From Bariatricus massiliensis (GTDB lineage: Bacteria; Bacillota; Clostridia; Lachnospirales; Lachnospiraceae), in NCBI RefSeq assembly GCF_900086725.1, contig NZ_LT574832.1, positions 1 to 50,126 of the forward strand: a stretch of DNA of 50,126 nt. The letters are read 5' to 3'. Each line of letters starts with the position of its first letter. Position 1 is the first letter of the stretch. Made by a program: the position numbers and the translations under genes. Shown one piece after another: positions 24,128 through 32,267 of the stretch. A model generated the notes under the pieces. That model had not been told where the DNA came from. It did no database searches and worked only from the letters and a program-made list of their open reading frames with translations.

Positions 24128-24238
24128 AAATGTGATGAATATAAAATTTTAAGTTTACTTAAAAATTTTATATTCGGCACATTTAGGTTGGCATTAGAAA
24201 TGCCAACCCATCGAGAAAATCAAAGATTTTCGAGATGG
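24128..24238. repeat. Three consecutive stem-loops between gyrB and gyrA
   Basis: Stem 1: 24138-24150 pairs perfectly over 13 bases with 24162-24174 and is extended by AAATGTG/CACATTT outside. Stem 2: GGTTGGCATT (24186-24195) with AATGCCAACC (24199-24208). Stem 3: 24208-24221 with 24225-24238, imperfect. None is followed by a T-run. They occupy most of the 163-base gap and could control gyrA translation or RNA processing. Confidence 0.6.
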
Positions 24239-24272
24239 CTTTTCGCGTAAAAACAAATAAAAGGAGATAAAG

Positions 24273-26771
24273 ATGGAAGACAATATTTTTGATAAAGTCC
24301 ATGAGGTTGATTTGCAGAAGACCATGGAAGATTCTTATATCGACTATGCCATGAGCGTTATTGCTGCACGTGCACTTCCTGATGTAAGGGACGGTCTAAA
24401 ACCGGTTCAGAGAAGAATCCTCTATTCCATGATCGAGTTGAATAATGGCCCTGACAAGCCGCATCGTAAGTGTGCGCGTATTGTCGGTGATACAATGGGT
24501 AAATATCATCCTCACGGTGACAGCTCTATCTATGGAGCATTGGTAAATATGGCTCAGGAGTGGTCCACAAGATATATTTTAGTAGACGGACACGGTAACT
24601 TTGGCTCTGTGGACGGTGACGGCGCAGCCGCCATGCGTTATACGGAAGCGAGACTGAGCAAGATTTCTATGGAGATGACTGCGGATATCAATAAGGATAC
24701 CGTTGATTTTGCGCCGAACTTTGACGAGACTGAGAAAGAGCCGGTTGTACTTCCATCCAGATTTCCTAATCTGCTGGTGAACGGAACTTCTGGTATAGCG
24801 GTCGGTATGGCTACGAACATCCCGCCTCATAATCTCCGTGAAATTATCGGAGCGGTCGTCAAAATTATTGACAATGAGCTGGAGGATGTGGAAGAGACTA
24901 CCATCGAAGAGATAATGGAAGTTGTGAAGGGTCCTGATTTTCCAACGGGAGCTACGATTCTCGGGACAAGAGGAATTGAAGAGGCATACAGAACCGGACG
25001 TGGCAAGATTCGTGTCCGCGCGGTGACGAATATTGAGCCTATGGCGAACGGTAAGAATCGAATTGTCGTCACAGAGCTTCCATACATGGTCAATAAGGCA
25101 AGATTGATAGAAAAGATTGCTGAGATGGTCAAAGATAAGAGGATAGACGGAATTACAGATTTAAGTGACCAGTCAAACAGGGAAGGCATGCGAATCTGTA
25201 TCGAGTTGAGACGTGATGTAAATCCAAATGTTATTTTAAATCAATTGTATAAACATACACAGCTTCAGGATACATTTGGCGTTATAATGCTTGCATTGGT
25301 CAATAATGAGCCAAAAGTCATGAACATTCTTGAAATGTTGAATCATTACTTAAAGCATCAAGAAGAAGTCGTTACAAGAAGAACAAAATATGAGTTAAAT
25401 AAAGCAGAAGAACGCGCACATATTTTGGAAGGTTTATTGATTGCGCTGGATCATATTGACGAGGTCATACGGATTATCCGGGCGTCTAAAAATGTCCAGA
25501 TTGCAAAAGAAGAGTTGACGAAACGTTTTGGATTGAGCGATGCTCAGGCACAGGCTATTGTAGATATGCGTCTGCGTGCATTGACAGGTCTAGAGCGGGA
25601 GAGGCTGGAAGCGGAATATGCGGAGCTTCAGAAGAGAATTTCTGAATTGAAGGCGATTCTTGCTGACAGAAAGCTGTTGTTAGGCGTCATCAAAGAAGAG
25701 ATACTCGTGATTGCCCAGAAGTACGGTGATGATAGAAGAACATCGATTGGTTATGATGAATTTGATATCTCTATGGAAGATTTGATACCGAAGCAAGAAG
25801 TGGTAATCGCTATGACAAAGCTCGGATATATTAAGAGAATGACTAATGATACTTTTAAGAGCCAGAATAGGGGCGGCAAAGGTATCAAAGGCATGCAGAC
25901 TTTGGAAGAAGATTATGTGGAAGAATTGTTTATGACAAATACACATCAGTATATCATGTTCTTTACAAGTACAGGGCGCTGCTATCGTATGAAGGGCTAT
26001 GAGATACCAGAGTCAGGAAGAACGTCGAGAGGAACTGCGATTATCAATCTTCTGCAGCTGCAGCCGGACGAGAAGATTACTGCCATGATTCCAATCAAAG
26101 ATTATACTGACGGCCAGTATTTGTTTATGGCGACGAAGAAAGGCTTAGTAAAAAAGACACCTCTTCAGGAATATGCGAATGTAAGGAAAACAGGCCTTGC
26201 CGCAATTACCCTTCGTGAAGATGATGAATTGATCGAAGTAAAAGTTACCGATAATACAAAAGACATTATCATGGTCACAAAATACGGTCAGTGTATCCGT
26301 TTCCATGAAACCGATGTCCGTTCTACCGGTAGAACGTCAATGGGTGTACGAGGAATGAATCTGAGTGACCGCGATGAAATCGTGGGCATGCAGCTTGATA
26401 TTCAGGGCGAATACCTGCTTATTGTATCCCAAAAGGGTATGGGCAAGTTAACTGCGATGGAAGAATTCACCGCGCAAAACCGAGGCGGTAAAGGCGTAAA
26501 ATGTTACAAGATTACCGAGAAGACTGGCAATGTGGTCGGCGTGAAGGCTGTGGACAGAGATAATGAAATTATGATTATTAATACAGATGGCATCATTATT
26601 CGTATGGAATGCGAAGGAATCTCTGTTCTAGGGCGGGTGACCTCCGGTGTCAAGTTGATTAATCTGAAAGATAACGGTGAAGTTGCAAGTATCGCTAAAG
26701 TGAGAAAAGTAGATAACGTTATGGACGAAGAAGAGTCCGAAGAAATAGAAGATGAAATTACAGAAGAATAA
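24273..26771 (+). CDS. gyrA: DNA gyrase subunit A
   Basis: An 832-residue gyrase A. The winged-helix and tower domains carry the catalytic Tyr123 in AAMRYTEARL. The C-terminal beta-pinwheel has the GyrA box QNRGGKG (near residue 530) that wraps DNA, with a second similar copy near 742, and the protein ends in a very acidic tail (DEEESEEIEDEITEE). In the quinolone region HPHGDSSIYGAL the serine (Ser84, E. coli Ser83) is kept, but the acidic residue (E. coli Asp87) is Gly88. The start follows AAGGAG. It is followed by a terminator at 26783-26829. Confidence 0.97.
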   Translation: MEDNIFDKVHEVDLQKTMEDSYIDYAMSVIAARALPDVRDGLKPVQRRILYSMIELNNGPDKPHRKCARIVGDTMGKYHPHGDSSIYGALVNMAQEWSTRYILVDGHGNFGSVDGDGAAAMRYTEARLSKISMEMTADINKDTVDFAPNFDETEKEPVVLPSRFPNLLVNGTSGIAVGMATNIPPHNLREIIGAVVKIIDNELEDVEETTIEEIMEVVKGPDFPTGATILGTRGIEEAYRTGRGKIRVRAVTNIEPMANGKNRIVVTELPYMVNKARLIEKIAEMVKDKRIDGITDLSDQSNREGMRICIELRRDVNPNVILNQLYKHTQLQDTFGVIMLALVNNEPKVMNILEMLNHYLKHQEEVVTRRTKYELNKAEERAHILEGLLIALDHIDEVIRIIRASKNVQIAKEELTKRFGLSDAQAQAIVDMRLRALTGLERERLEAEYAELQKRISELKAILADRKLLLGVIKEEILVIAQKYGDDRRTSIGYDEFDISMEDLIPKQEVVIAMTKLGYIKRMTNDTFKSQNRGGKGIKGMQTLEEDYVEELFMTNTHQYIMFFTSTGRCYRMKGYEIPESGRTSRGTAIINLLQLQPDEKITAMIPIKDYTDGQYLFMATKKGLVKKTPLQEYANVRKTGLAAITLREDDELIEVKVTDNTKDIIMVTKYGQCIRFHETDVRSTGRTSMGVRGMNLSDRDEIVGMQLDIQGEYLLIVSQKGMGKLTAMEEFTAQNRGGKGVKCYKITEKTGNVVGVKAVDRDNEIMIINTDGIIIRMECEGISVLGRVTSGVKLINLKDNGEVASIAKVRKVDNVMDEEESEEIEDEITEE

Positions 26772-26782
26772 GTAACTGGTGG

Positions 26783-26829
26783 GAGGATGTCATAAACAAT
26801 AAAATTGTTTTTAGTGGCATCCTCTTTTT
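26783..26829 (+). terminator. Intrinsic terminator after gyrA
   Basis: GAGGATGTCA (26783-26792) pairs with TGGCATCCTC (26815-26824) with an inner AACAAT/ATTGTT stem, followed by TTTTTC. Confidence 0.85.
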
Positions 26830-26851
26830 CTTCACTTAGAGAATAAGCATA

Positions 26852-27240
26852 GAAGGAGAATTGGTTGGAGCTATATCCGAGACTGAAGGAATGACATCAA
26901 ATCCAAAACTGCGCAGGATAAACAGAATTAAAACAATTTGTTCGTCTCTTGCTATAGAGCAAAATACATTTGAAATATATGAAAAAAATGGAGCTGTTAA
27001 ACCCATATTCGTTGGAAGACTTATTAAAAGCACATAAATTTATCAAACAATAAGGGTGAATCAACAGATTTTATATGTTTTATGTTGAAGCTGGTGAAAG
27101 AAGCCCTGAAAGAAATAAAGCAGGCAAAAAAAGTGGCCGGTAAAGTGACCGATAAAATGACCGATAAAGAATACCAAAGATGGAAATTAGTTAAGGCCTA
27201 TATAGAAGAAAATAAAGAGAGAAAGTATGATTTAAAATAA
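26852..27240 (+). pseudogene. Decayed Fic-domain gene (N- and C-terminal parts only)
   Basis: The first frame reads ISETEGMTSNPKLRRINRIKTICSSLAIEQNT, the region of Fic proteins just before the catalytic domain. It then jumps to FEIYEKMELLNPYSLEDLLKAHKF, where a run of seven A has shifted the frame. After a further shift it reads KGESTDFICFMLKLVKEALKEI and KVTDKMTDKEYQRWK, the C-terminal part. The central Fic motif (HxFxxGNGR, the AMP-transfer core) is absent. At least two deletions and one homopolymer frameshift are needed, so no active product is expected. The remaining sequence between the gyrA terminator and 27240 holds nothing else. Confidence 0.65.
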
Positions 27241-27246
27241 GTAAGA

Positions 27247-27278
27247 AAACTGAGTGCCATACGGTGCTCAGTTTTTTT
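27247..27278 (+). terminator. Terminator after the fic remnant
   Basis: AAACTGAGTGCC and GGTGCTCAGTTT pair around ATAC, followed by seven T. The complement also reads as a hairpin, but the T-run favours the plus strand. Confidence 0.8.
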
Positions 27279-27319
27279 ACTATATCAATATATATTTATT
27301 GAAAAACGATAAAAATATA

Positions 27320-27348
27320 TTGCAATACAGGAAATACTGTTATATAAT
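27320..27348 (+). promoter_or_regulatory. Promoter for the DUF2975-XRE operon
   Basis: TTGCAA (27320-27325), a 17-base spacer and TATAAT (27343-27348), 34 bases before the start codon. Confidence 0.75.
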
Positions 27349-27381
27349 AAATTTCAAGTAAAACGATGGAGGTTATGATTT

Positions 27382-27834
27382 ATGGAATATGAAAAAATTA
27401 AAAAGTTTACAAAAGTTTTTCTGGATATCATGTTTTATTCTGGAATTGTAGTTTTGATTACAGTTCCAATCTGGCTTAAATGGGCGGGGAATCATTATTC
27501 GAAAGCAATCGGGGAGTATTATATATCCATGTTGCTTATATTTGCTGCATCAGGGATATGCGGTATTTTGATTATCAATGAATTGAGAAAAATGATGCGC
27601 ACTGTGGTACAAAAGAATTGTTTTGTGAGGGAGAATATTAGAAGCCTGCGGCGGATGGGGAAGGAAAGCCTTTGTATTTCTGCATTTTTTATTATAAAGG
27701 TTTTCTTTATACCGACGCCTGCGACCATGATTATTGTATTAGTATTTTTTATAGCAGCTCTTTTCAGCGTTGTGCTTTCTTGTGTTTTTCAAGAAGCAGT
27801 AAATTATAAGGAAGAGAATGAATTGACAATTTAA
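27382..27834 (+). CDS. DUF2975 family membrane protein
   Basis: A 150-residue protein with four transmembrane segments (VFLDIMFYSGIVVLITVPIWL, YISMLLIFAASGICGILII, the segment around ISAFFIIKVFFI, and MIIVLVFFIAALFSVVLSCVF) and the internal CFVRENIRSLRRMGKES motif of DUF2975. This family (Bacillus YoaS type) is almost always paired with a small XRE regulator, found here 13 bases downstream. The role is not known; the pairing suggests a membrane protein that controls the regulator. The ATG follows GGAGG. Confidence 0.8.
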   Translation: MEYEKIKKFTKVFLDIMFYSGIVVLITVPIWLKWAGNHYSKAIGEYYISMLLIFAASGICGILIINELRKMMRTVVQKNCFVRENIRSLRRMGKESLCISAFFIIKVFFIPTPATMIIVLVFFIAALFSVVLSCVFQEAVNYKEENELTI

Positions 27835-27847
27835 GGAGGCGGGTCTT

Positions 27848-28060
27848 ATGGGAATTGTAATTAATCTGGATGTTATGATGGCAAAACGTAAAATGGGACT
27901 TACCGAATTGTCAAAGGAAGTGGATATCACTATGGCTAATTTATCTATCCTAAAAAATAATAAAGCAAAGGCGATACGTTTTACGACTCTGGATGCGGTA
28001 TGTAAGGCACTGAATTGCCAGCCGGGAGATATCTTGGAGTATGTACCTGATTGTGATTAA
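27848..28060 (+). CDS. Small XRE-family regulator (YozG type)
   Basis: A 70-residue single-domain helix-turn-helix protein: MAKRKMGLTELSKEVDITMANLSILKNNKAKAIRFTTLDAVCKALNCQPGDILEYVPD. This matches the small partner of DUF2975 proteins. It begins 13 bases after that gene with GGAGGCGGG upstream. It probably regulates its own operon, including the DUF4153 gene 40 bases downstream. Confidence 0.85.
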   Translation: MGIVINLDVMMAKRKMGLTELSKEVDITMANLSILKNNKAKAIRFTTLDAVCKALNCQPGDILEYVPDCD

Positions 28061-28100
28061 GTAGGAACGGCAGTTTTAAGATTGATAGGAGGTTTGTGAT

Positions 28101-29636
28101 ATGAATTATAAGGAACAGACAATAAGATCGAATTTTAAATTTTTTGGAGGAATCAGTATTCTATATGGATTGTTATTTGCGTTTTGTATGTATAGGAATT
28201 TGTTTGGAGCTACATTTTTAGTTTACGCTATAGCTACAGTCTATGTACTTGATTTGTTCATAAGAAAAGTAGATTTAAAAATAAAAAAAGAAACAAAAAT
28301 GTATTATATGCTTATAATTGTTTGTGGAATCTCCACCTGTATTACTAGCAATAAACCACTTCAATTTTTAAATTGGTGCTGTGTGATAGGGCTGCTCATC
28401 GTAAGTATGTTAGGACAGTTTTTCGATAAATCTAATTGGGATATACCATCATATGTTGTTAATTCGGTTATTTTATTTATTACAACGATAGGATATAGTT
28501 TCTTATCTATAAAAGAAACTGAAAACTTCATAAAAAGGGAAGAACGTAGAGAAAATAAAAAAGTTTCTTTTGTCATCATTGGGGTATTGGTTGCTTTAGG
28601 AAGTTTACTGATTATACTACCGTTATTGATTAGTTCTGATATGATTTTCCGGAAGGTATTTGAAAGTCTTACCGGCTGGCTGAGTTTTGAAAAAATGGTA
28701 CCAAACATACAGACAGTATTAGGAATTCTTATAACTGCCTTGCTTGGATTTGTATTGATCTATGGATTTTTTTATGCGTGCTGCCGTGTTGATTTTTCAG
28801 GCGAAAGACAAAGAATTGTTGAGCGGTGCCATCCGATAATCGGTATTTCTTTTTCAGCGGTTATTGGAGTTATTTATCTTTTATATTCGGCTATTCAAAT
28901 TGTATATCTGTTTTTCGGAAATGCGGGAAGCCTGCCGGAAGGAATTACTTACTCACAATATGCGAGAGAAGGATTTTGGCAGTTGGTGGCGGTAGCTGCC
29001 TTGAATATAATAATCGTTATGCTGTGTATGTATTTGTTTGAAGAAAATAAGTATCTGAAAATTTTACTTACTATTATTTGCGGATGTACTTTTGTCATGA
29101 TGGCTTCAGCGGCGTACAGAATGTATTTGTATGTCAGCATATACCATTTGACTATTTTAAGGCTGCTTGTATTTTGGTTTTTGCTCATTCTAGCATTGAT
29201 TATGGGCGGAGTTATTGTTAGTATATATAAGAAAGGATTTCAGTTAGTACGTTATATTATCTTAACTTCGGTATGTGGCTACTTAATTTTTACCATGGCC
29301 CGCCCCGACTATCAGATAGCGAAGTATAATATGGAGCATATACAAGATATGAGAGCGGAAGACTTAAGTTATATGATATACGGATTATCATTGGATGCCG
29401 CTCCTGTTATAGCAGAGAAGGCTTATGACTATCTGTCCGGTGATGATAATTATAATATGAAAGGTCAATTATATGACTATTTTCGTACAATCGCGGATAA
29501 TAATGAAGAAATTTATTTTAGAAAAGCTAATTATTCCAGAATAAAGGCAAAAACGGCTGCTGACGTATATATCAAGGAACATGCCGAAGACAGTATTTAT
29601 TCTGCCTATTATTATGGAGATTATGAATACCAATAA
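28101..29636 (+). CDS. DUF4153 domain-containing membrane protein
   Basis: A 511-residue integral membrane protein with about twelve hydrophobic segments over residues 15-405 and a soluble C-terminal part rich in Tyr and Asp (SYMIYGLSLDAAPVIAEKAYDYLSG). The MASAAYRMYLYVSIYHLTILRLLVFWFLLILALIMG region is typical of DUF4153/DUF4173 proteins. The function is not established. It is probably in the same transcript as the DUF2975 and XRE genes. Confidence 0.72.
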   Translation: MNYKEQTIRSNFKFFGGISILYGLLFAFCMYRNLFGATFLVYAIATVYVLDLFIRKVDLKIKKETKMYYMLIIVCGISTCITSNKPLQFLNWCCVIGLLIVSMLGQFFDKSNWDIPSYVVNSVILFITTIGYSFLSIKETENFIKREERRENKKVSFVIIGVLVALGSLLIILPLLISSDMIFRKVFESLTGWLSFEKMVPNIQTVLGILITALLGFVLIYGFFYACCRVDFSGERQRIVERCHPIIGISFSAVIGVIYLLYSAIQIVYLFFGNAGSLPEGITYSQYAREGFWQLVAVAALNIIIVMLCMYLFEENKYLKILLTIICGCTFVMMASAAYRMYLYVSIYHLTILRLLVFWFLLILALIMGGVIVSIYKKGFQLVRYIILTSVCGYLIFTMARPDYQIAKYNMEHIQDMRAEDLSYMIYGLSLDAAPVIAEKAYDYLSGDDNYNMKGQLYDYFRTIADNNEEIYFRKANYSRIKAKTAADVYIKEHAEDSIYSAYYYGDYEYQ

Positions 29637-29668
29637 AATTTATACTTTCAGATGGAAGGAGTACATTT

Positions 29669-30511
29669 ATGCGCACAGTAAATGTCAGTGAGATTACAGA
29701 AAATATTAAAGAGATGTGCATTGAAGCGAACCATTTTCTTTCCAGGGATATGGATTGTGCATTAAAAAATGCAATTGAAACGGAAAAATCACCCTTAGGT
29801 AAACAAATATTAAATCAATTGCAGGAAAACTTGCAGATTGCTGCTGACGACATGATACCAATATGTCAAGACACAGGAATGGCAGTTGTTTTTCTGGAAA
29901 TTGGCCAGGATGTACACTTTGAGGGTGGTCTTTTGGAAGATGCTGTAAATGAAGGGGTCAGAAGGGGTTATACAGAAGGATTTTTAAGAAAATCAGTGGT
30001 GGGGGACCCTATCATAAGAGAGAATACAAAAGATAACACACCTGCAGTGATACATTATAAAATGACATCAGGTGATAAAATCAAAATAAAAGTTGCACCA
30101 AAAGGTTTTGGAAGTGAAAATATGAGCCGGGTATTTATGTTGAAGCCGGCGGATGGTATAGAAGGTGTAAAGGATGCGGTTTTGTCTGCCGTCAGAGATG
30201 CGGGGCCTAATGCCTGTCCTCCTATGGTAATAGGCGTGGGAATCGGAGGAACGTTTGAAAAATGCGCGCTCATGGCAAAAGAAGCTTTAACTAGAGAGGT
30301 AGGCAGTCATTCCGAGATTCCCTATATAAAGGAACTAGAAGTAGAACTTTTAGAGAAAATTAACTGCTCAGGTATTGGGCCGGGAGGTCTGGGAGGCACT
30401 ACGACTGCCTTGGCGGTCAACATCAATACTTATGCGACACATATCGCTGGGCTGCCCGTGGGAGTCAATATTTGCTGCCATGTGAACCGTCATGTAGTTA
30501 GAACTTTGTAG
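29669..30511 (+). CDS. Class I fumarate hydratase / tartrate dehydratase, alpha subunit
   Basis: A 280-residue iron-sulfur hydro-lyase subunit. Key motifs are PICQDTGMAVVFLEIG near residue 64 with a cluster-ligand-type cysteine, RENTKDNTPAVIHYKM near 117, GPNACPPMVIGVGIGG near 180 with a second cysteine, and GIGPGGLGGTTTALAV near 236. It works with the beta subunit encoded 13 bases downstream to interconvert fumarate and malate in the reductive branch of fermentative metabolism; L-tartrate as substrate cannot be excluded. Confidence 0.88.
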   Translation: MRTVNVSEITENIKEMCIEANHFLSRDMDCALKNAIETEKSPLGKQILNQLQENLQIAADDMIPICQDTGMAVVFLEIGQDVHFEGGLLEDAVNEGVRRGYTEGFLRKSVVGDPIIRENTKDNTPAVIHYKMTSGDKIKIKVAPKGFGSENMSRVFMLKPADGIEGVKDAVLSAVRDAGPNACPPMVIGVGIGGTFEKCALMAKEALTREVGSHSEIPYIKELEVELLEKINCSGIGPGGLGGTTTALAVNINTYATHIAGLPVGVNICCHVNRHVVRTL

Positions 30512-30524
30512 ATGGAGGTGTTGT

Positions 30525-31523
30525 ATGAAAAGAGAAGTTGATATAGAGCTACTGAAAAAAGATGCGTTGGATATATTTTATAAAGGATATGCCTGCTCTG
30601 AGTCTGTAATATATGCCATTGACCGGGCTTTTGATGCTGGGATGCCGCAGAGTGCAATCGCCATGTCTTCTGGTTTTCCATGGGGATTTGGCGGCGGCGG
30701 ATGTCTGTGCGGGGCTATGGCGGGCGGCAGCATGTGCTTGGGATATTTTTTTGGCAAACAGTTTCCGGGAGATGAAAGCGGTGCAAAATGTCAGGCGCTT
30801 TCAAAGGAATTATATGACCATTTTAAAGAAAACTTTGGAGCTGCATGCTGCAGGGCTTTAATAAAAGGGAAAGAAAGAAATTCTCCGGAGCGTAAAAAGC
30901 AGTGTGAGTCATATGTGGCTGTTGCTGTTGCGAAGACTGCGGAAATTATCATGCGCGAATTAAAAAATATAGAGGATAATCATATATCGGTACCGATTTC
31001 AAAAGAAACAGCAAAAAAATTAAAAGCTGGAGACTATGTTTATTTAACAGGTACAATTTATACTGCCCGGGATGCGGCTCATAAACGGATGGATGATGCA
31101 CTTAAGGGCGGCGAGGCGCTTCCGGTGGACTTAGAAGGCCAATTAATATATTATATGGGCCCATCACCGGCCAGAGAAGGACGGCCAATCGGTTCTGCGG
31201 GACCGACGACTGCGAGCCGTATGGATAAATATGCGCCGAAACTTCTGGATCTAGGACTTGGAGGAATGATTGGAAAGGGAAAAAGAAGTCAGGCAGTAAT
31301 CGATGGTATTGTACGAAATGGCTGTGTCTATTTTGCGGCGGTAGGCGGTGCGGGGGCATTGCTCTCAAAATGTATTAAAAAATCAGAAGTGGTAGCTTAT
31401 GAGGATTTGGGGACTGAGGCAATCAGAAAACTGGAAATCGAGGACTTTCCAGTCATCGTAGTTATTGACAGTGAAGGAAATAATCTATACGAGACGGCAA
31501 TTACAAAATACAGCCGCGGATAA
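30525..31523 (+). CDS. Fusion of a C_GCAxxG_C_C redox-cysteine domain with fumarate hydratase beta subunit
   Basis: A 332-residue protein of two parts. Residues 1-145 contain cysteines at about 24, 60, 62, 71, 89, 108, 109 and 127 within GFPWGFGGGGCLCGAMAGGSMCLG and AACCR, the pattern of the C_GCAxxG_C_C family, thought to be redox-active. Residues about 152-332 are a normal class I fumarase beta subunit, with ISVPISKETAKKLKAGDYVYLTGTIYTARDAAHKRM, then IGSAGPTTASRMDKY and GKGKRSQAV. Beta subunits are normally free-standing at about 180 residues. The join is in one continuous frame with no sign of assembly error, so the fusion is likely genuine. It pairs with the alpha subunit upstream. Confidence 0.85.
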   Translation: MKREVDIELLKKDALDIFYKGYACSESVIYAIDRAFDAGMPQSAIAMSSGFPWGFGGGGCLCGAMAGGSMCLGYFFGKQFPGDESGAKCQALSKELYDHFKENFGAACCRALIKGKERNSPERKKQCESYVAVAVAKTAEIIMRELKNIEDNHISVPISKETAKKLKAGDYVYLTGTIYTARDAAHKRMDDALKGGEALPVDLEGQLIYYMGPSPAREGRPIGSAGPTTASRMDKYAPKLLDLGLGGMIGKGKRSQAVIDGIVRNGCVYFAAVGGAGALLSKCIKKSEVVAYEDLGTEAIRKLEIEDFPVIVVIDSEGNNLYETAITKYSRG

Positions 31524-31553
31524 AGGTAAGAAGAGGAAAGAGAAGGGGATAAA

Positions 31554-32267
31554 ATGAAACGAATTATATTTATGGTAATCCGTAATATTTTGCTGGTTCC
31601 ATATATGTGGATAAAGTTATGCTATTACGCTTCACATGTTGACAACTATCCGGAAATCACTCGTTTTAAATTATTGAAGTATATTGTAAAAAGAGCCAAT
31701 AAGGGCGGAAACGTGACAATAGAGACATATGGTAAAGAGAATATTCCGGAAAAAAGTGGTTTCATGTTTTTTCCGAATCATCAAGGATTATATGATGTTT
31801 TGGCAATCGTCGACGCCTGTCCACGTCCATTTTCGGTGGTGGCTAAAAAAGAAGTTGCCAATGTGCCCCTCTTAAAACAGACATTTGCCTGTATGAAGGC
31901 ATATATGATAGACCGGGACGATGTAAGGCAGTCTATGCAGGTGATTCTTGATGTGACAGAGCAGGTGAAAAAAGGGAGAAATTATTTGATATTTGCTGAG
32001 GGAACTCGGTCAAGAGAGGGGAACAAGCTTTTAGAATTTAAAGGAGGCAGCTTTAAAGCGGCCACAAAGGCGAGATGTCCAATCGTCCCAATCGCTCTCA
32101 TCGATTCGTTTAAGCCATTTGATACAAGCAGCATAGCGCCGGTGACTGTTCAGGTTCATTTCTTGAAACCACTGTATTATGATGAGTACAAAGATATGAA
32201 GACGACAGAGATAGCGAAAGAAGTAAAACTGCGAATCGAAACAGAGATTGAAAAGTATGGAAAATAA
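31554..32267 (+). CDS. plsC: 1-acyl-sn-glycerol-3-phosphate acyltransferase (PlsC family)
   Basis: A 237-residue membrane-associated acyltransferase. The HX4D catalytic motif is NHQGLYD near residue 74, and the substrate-binding EGTRS motif near 150 is followed by FKGGSFKAA and IVPIALID. An N-terminal hydrophobic helix (IIFMVIRNILLVPYMWI) anchors it. It makes phosphatidic acid from lysophosphatidate. The next gene starts within its last 11 bases. Confidence 0.88.
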   Translation: MKRIIFMVIRNILLVPYMWIKLCYYASHVDNYPEITRFKLLKYIVKRANKGGNVTIETYGKENIPEKSGFMFFPNHQGLYDVLAIVDACPRPFSVVAKKEVANVPLLKQTFACMKAYMIDRDDVRQSMQVILDVTEQVKKGRNYLIFAEGTRSREGNKLLEFKGGSFKAATKARCPIVPIALIDSFKPFDTSSIAPVTVQVHFLKPLYYDEYKDMKTTEIAKEVKLRIETEIEKYGK

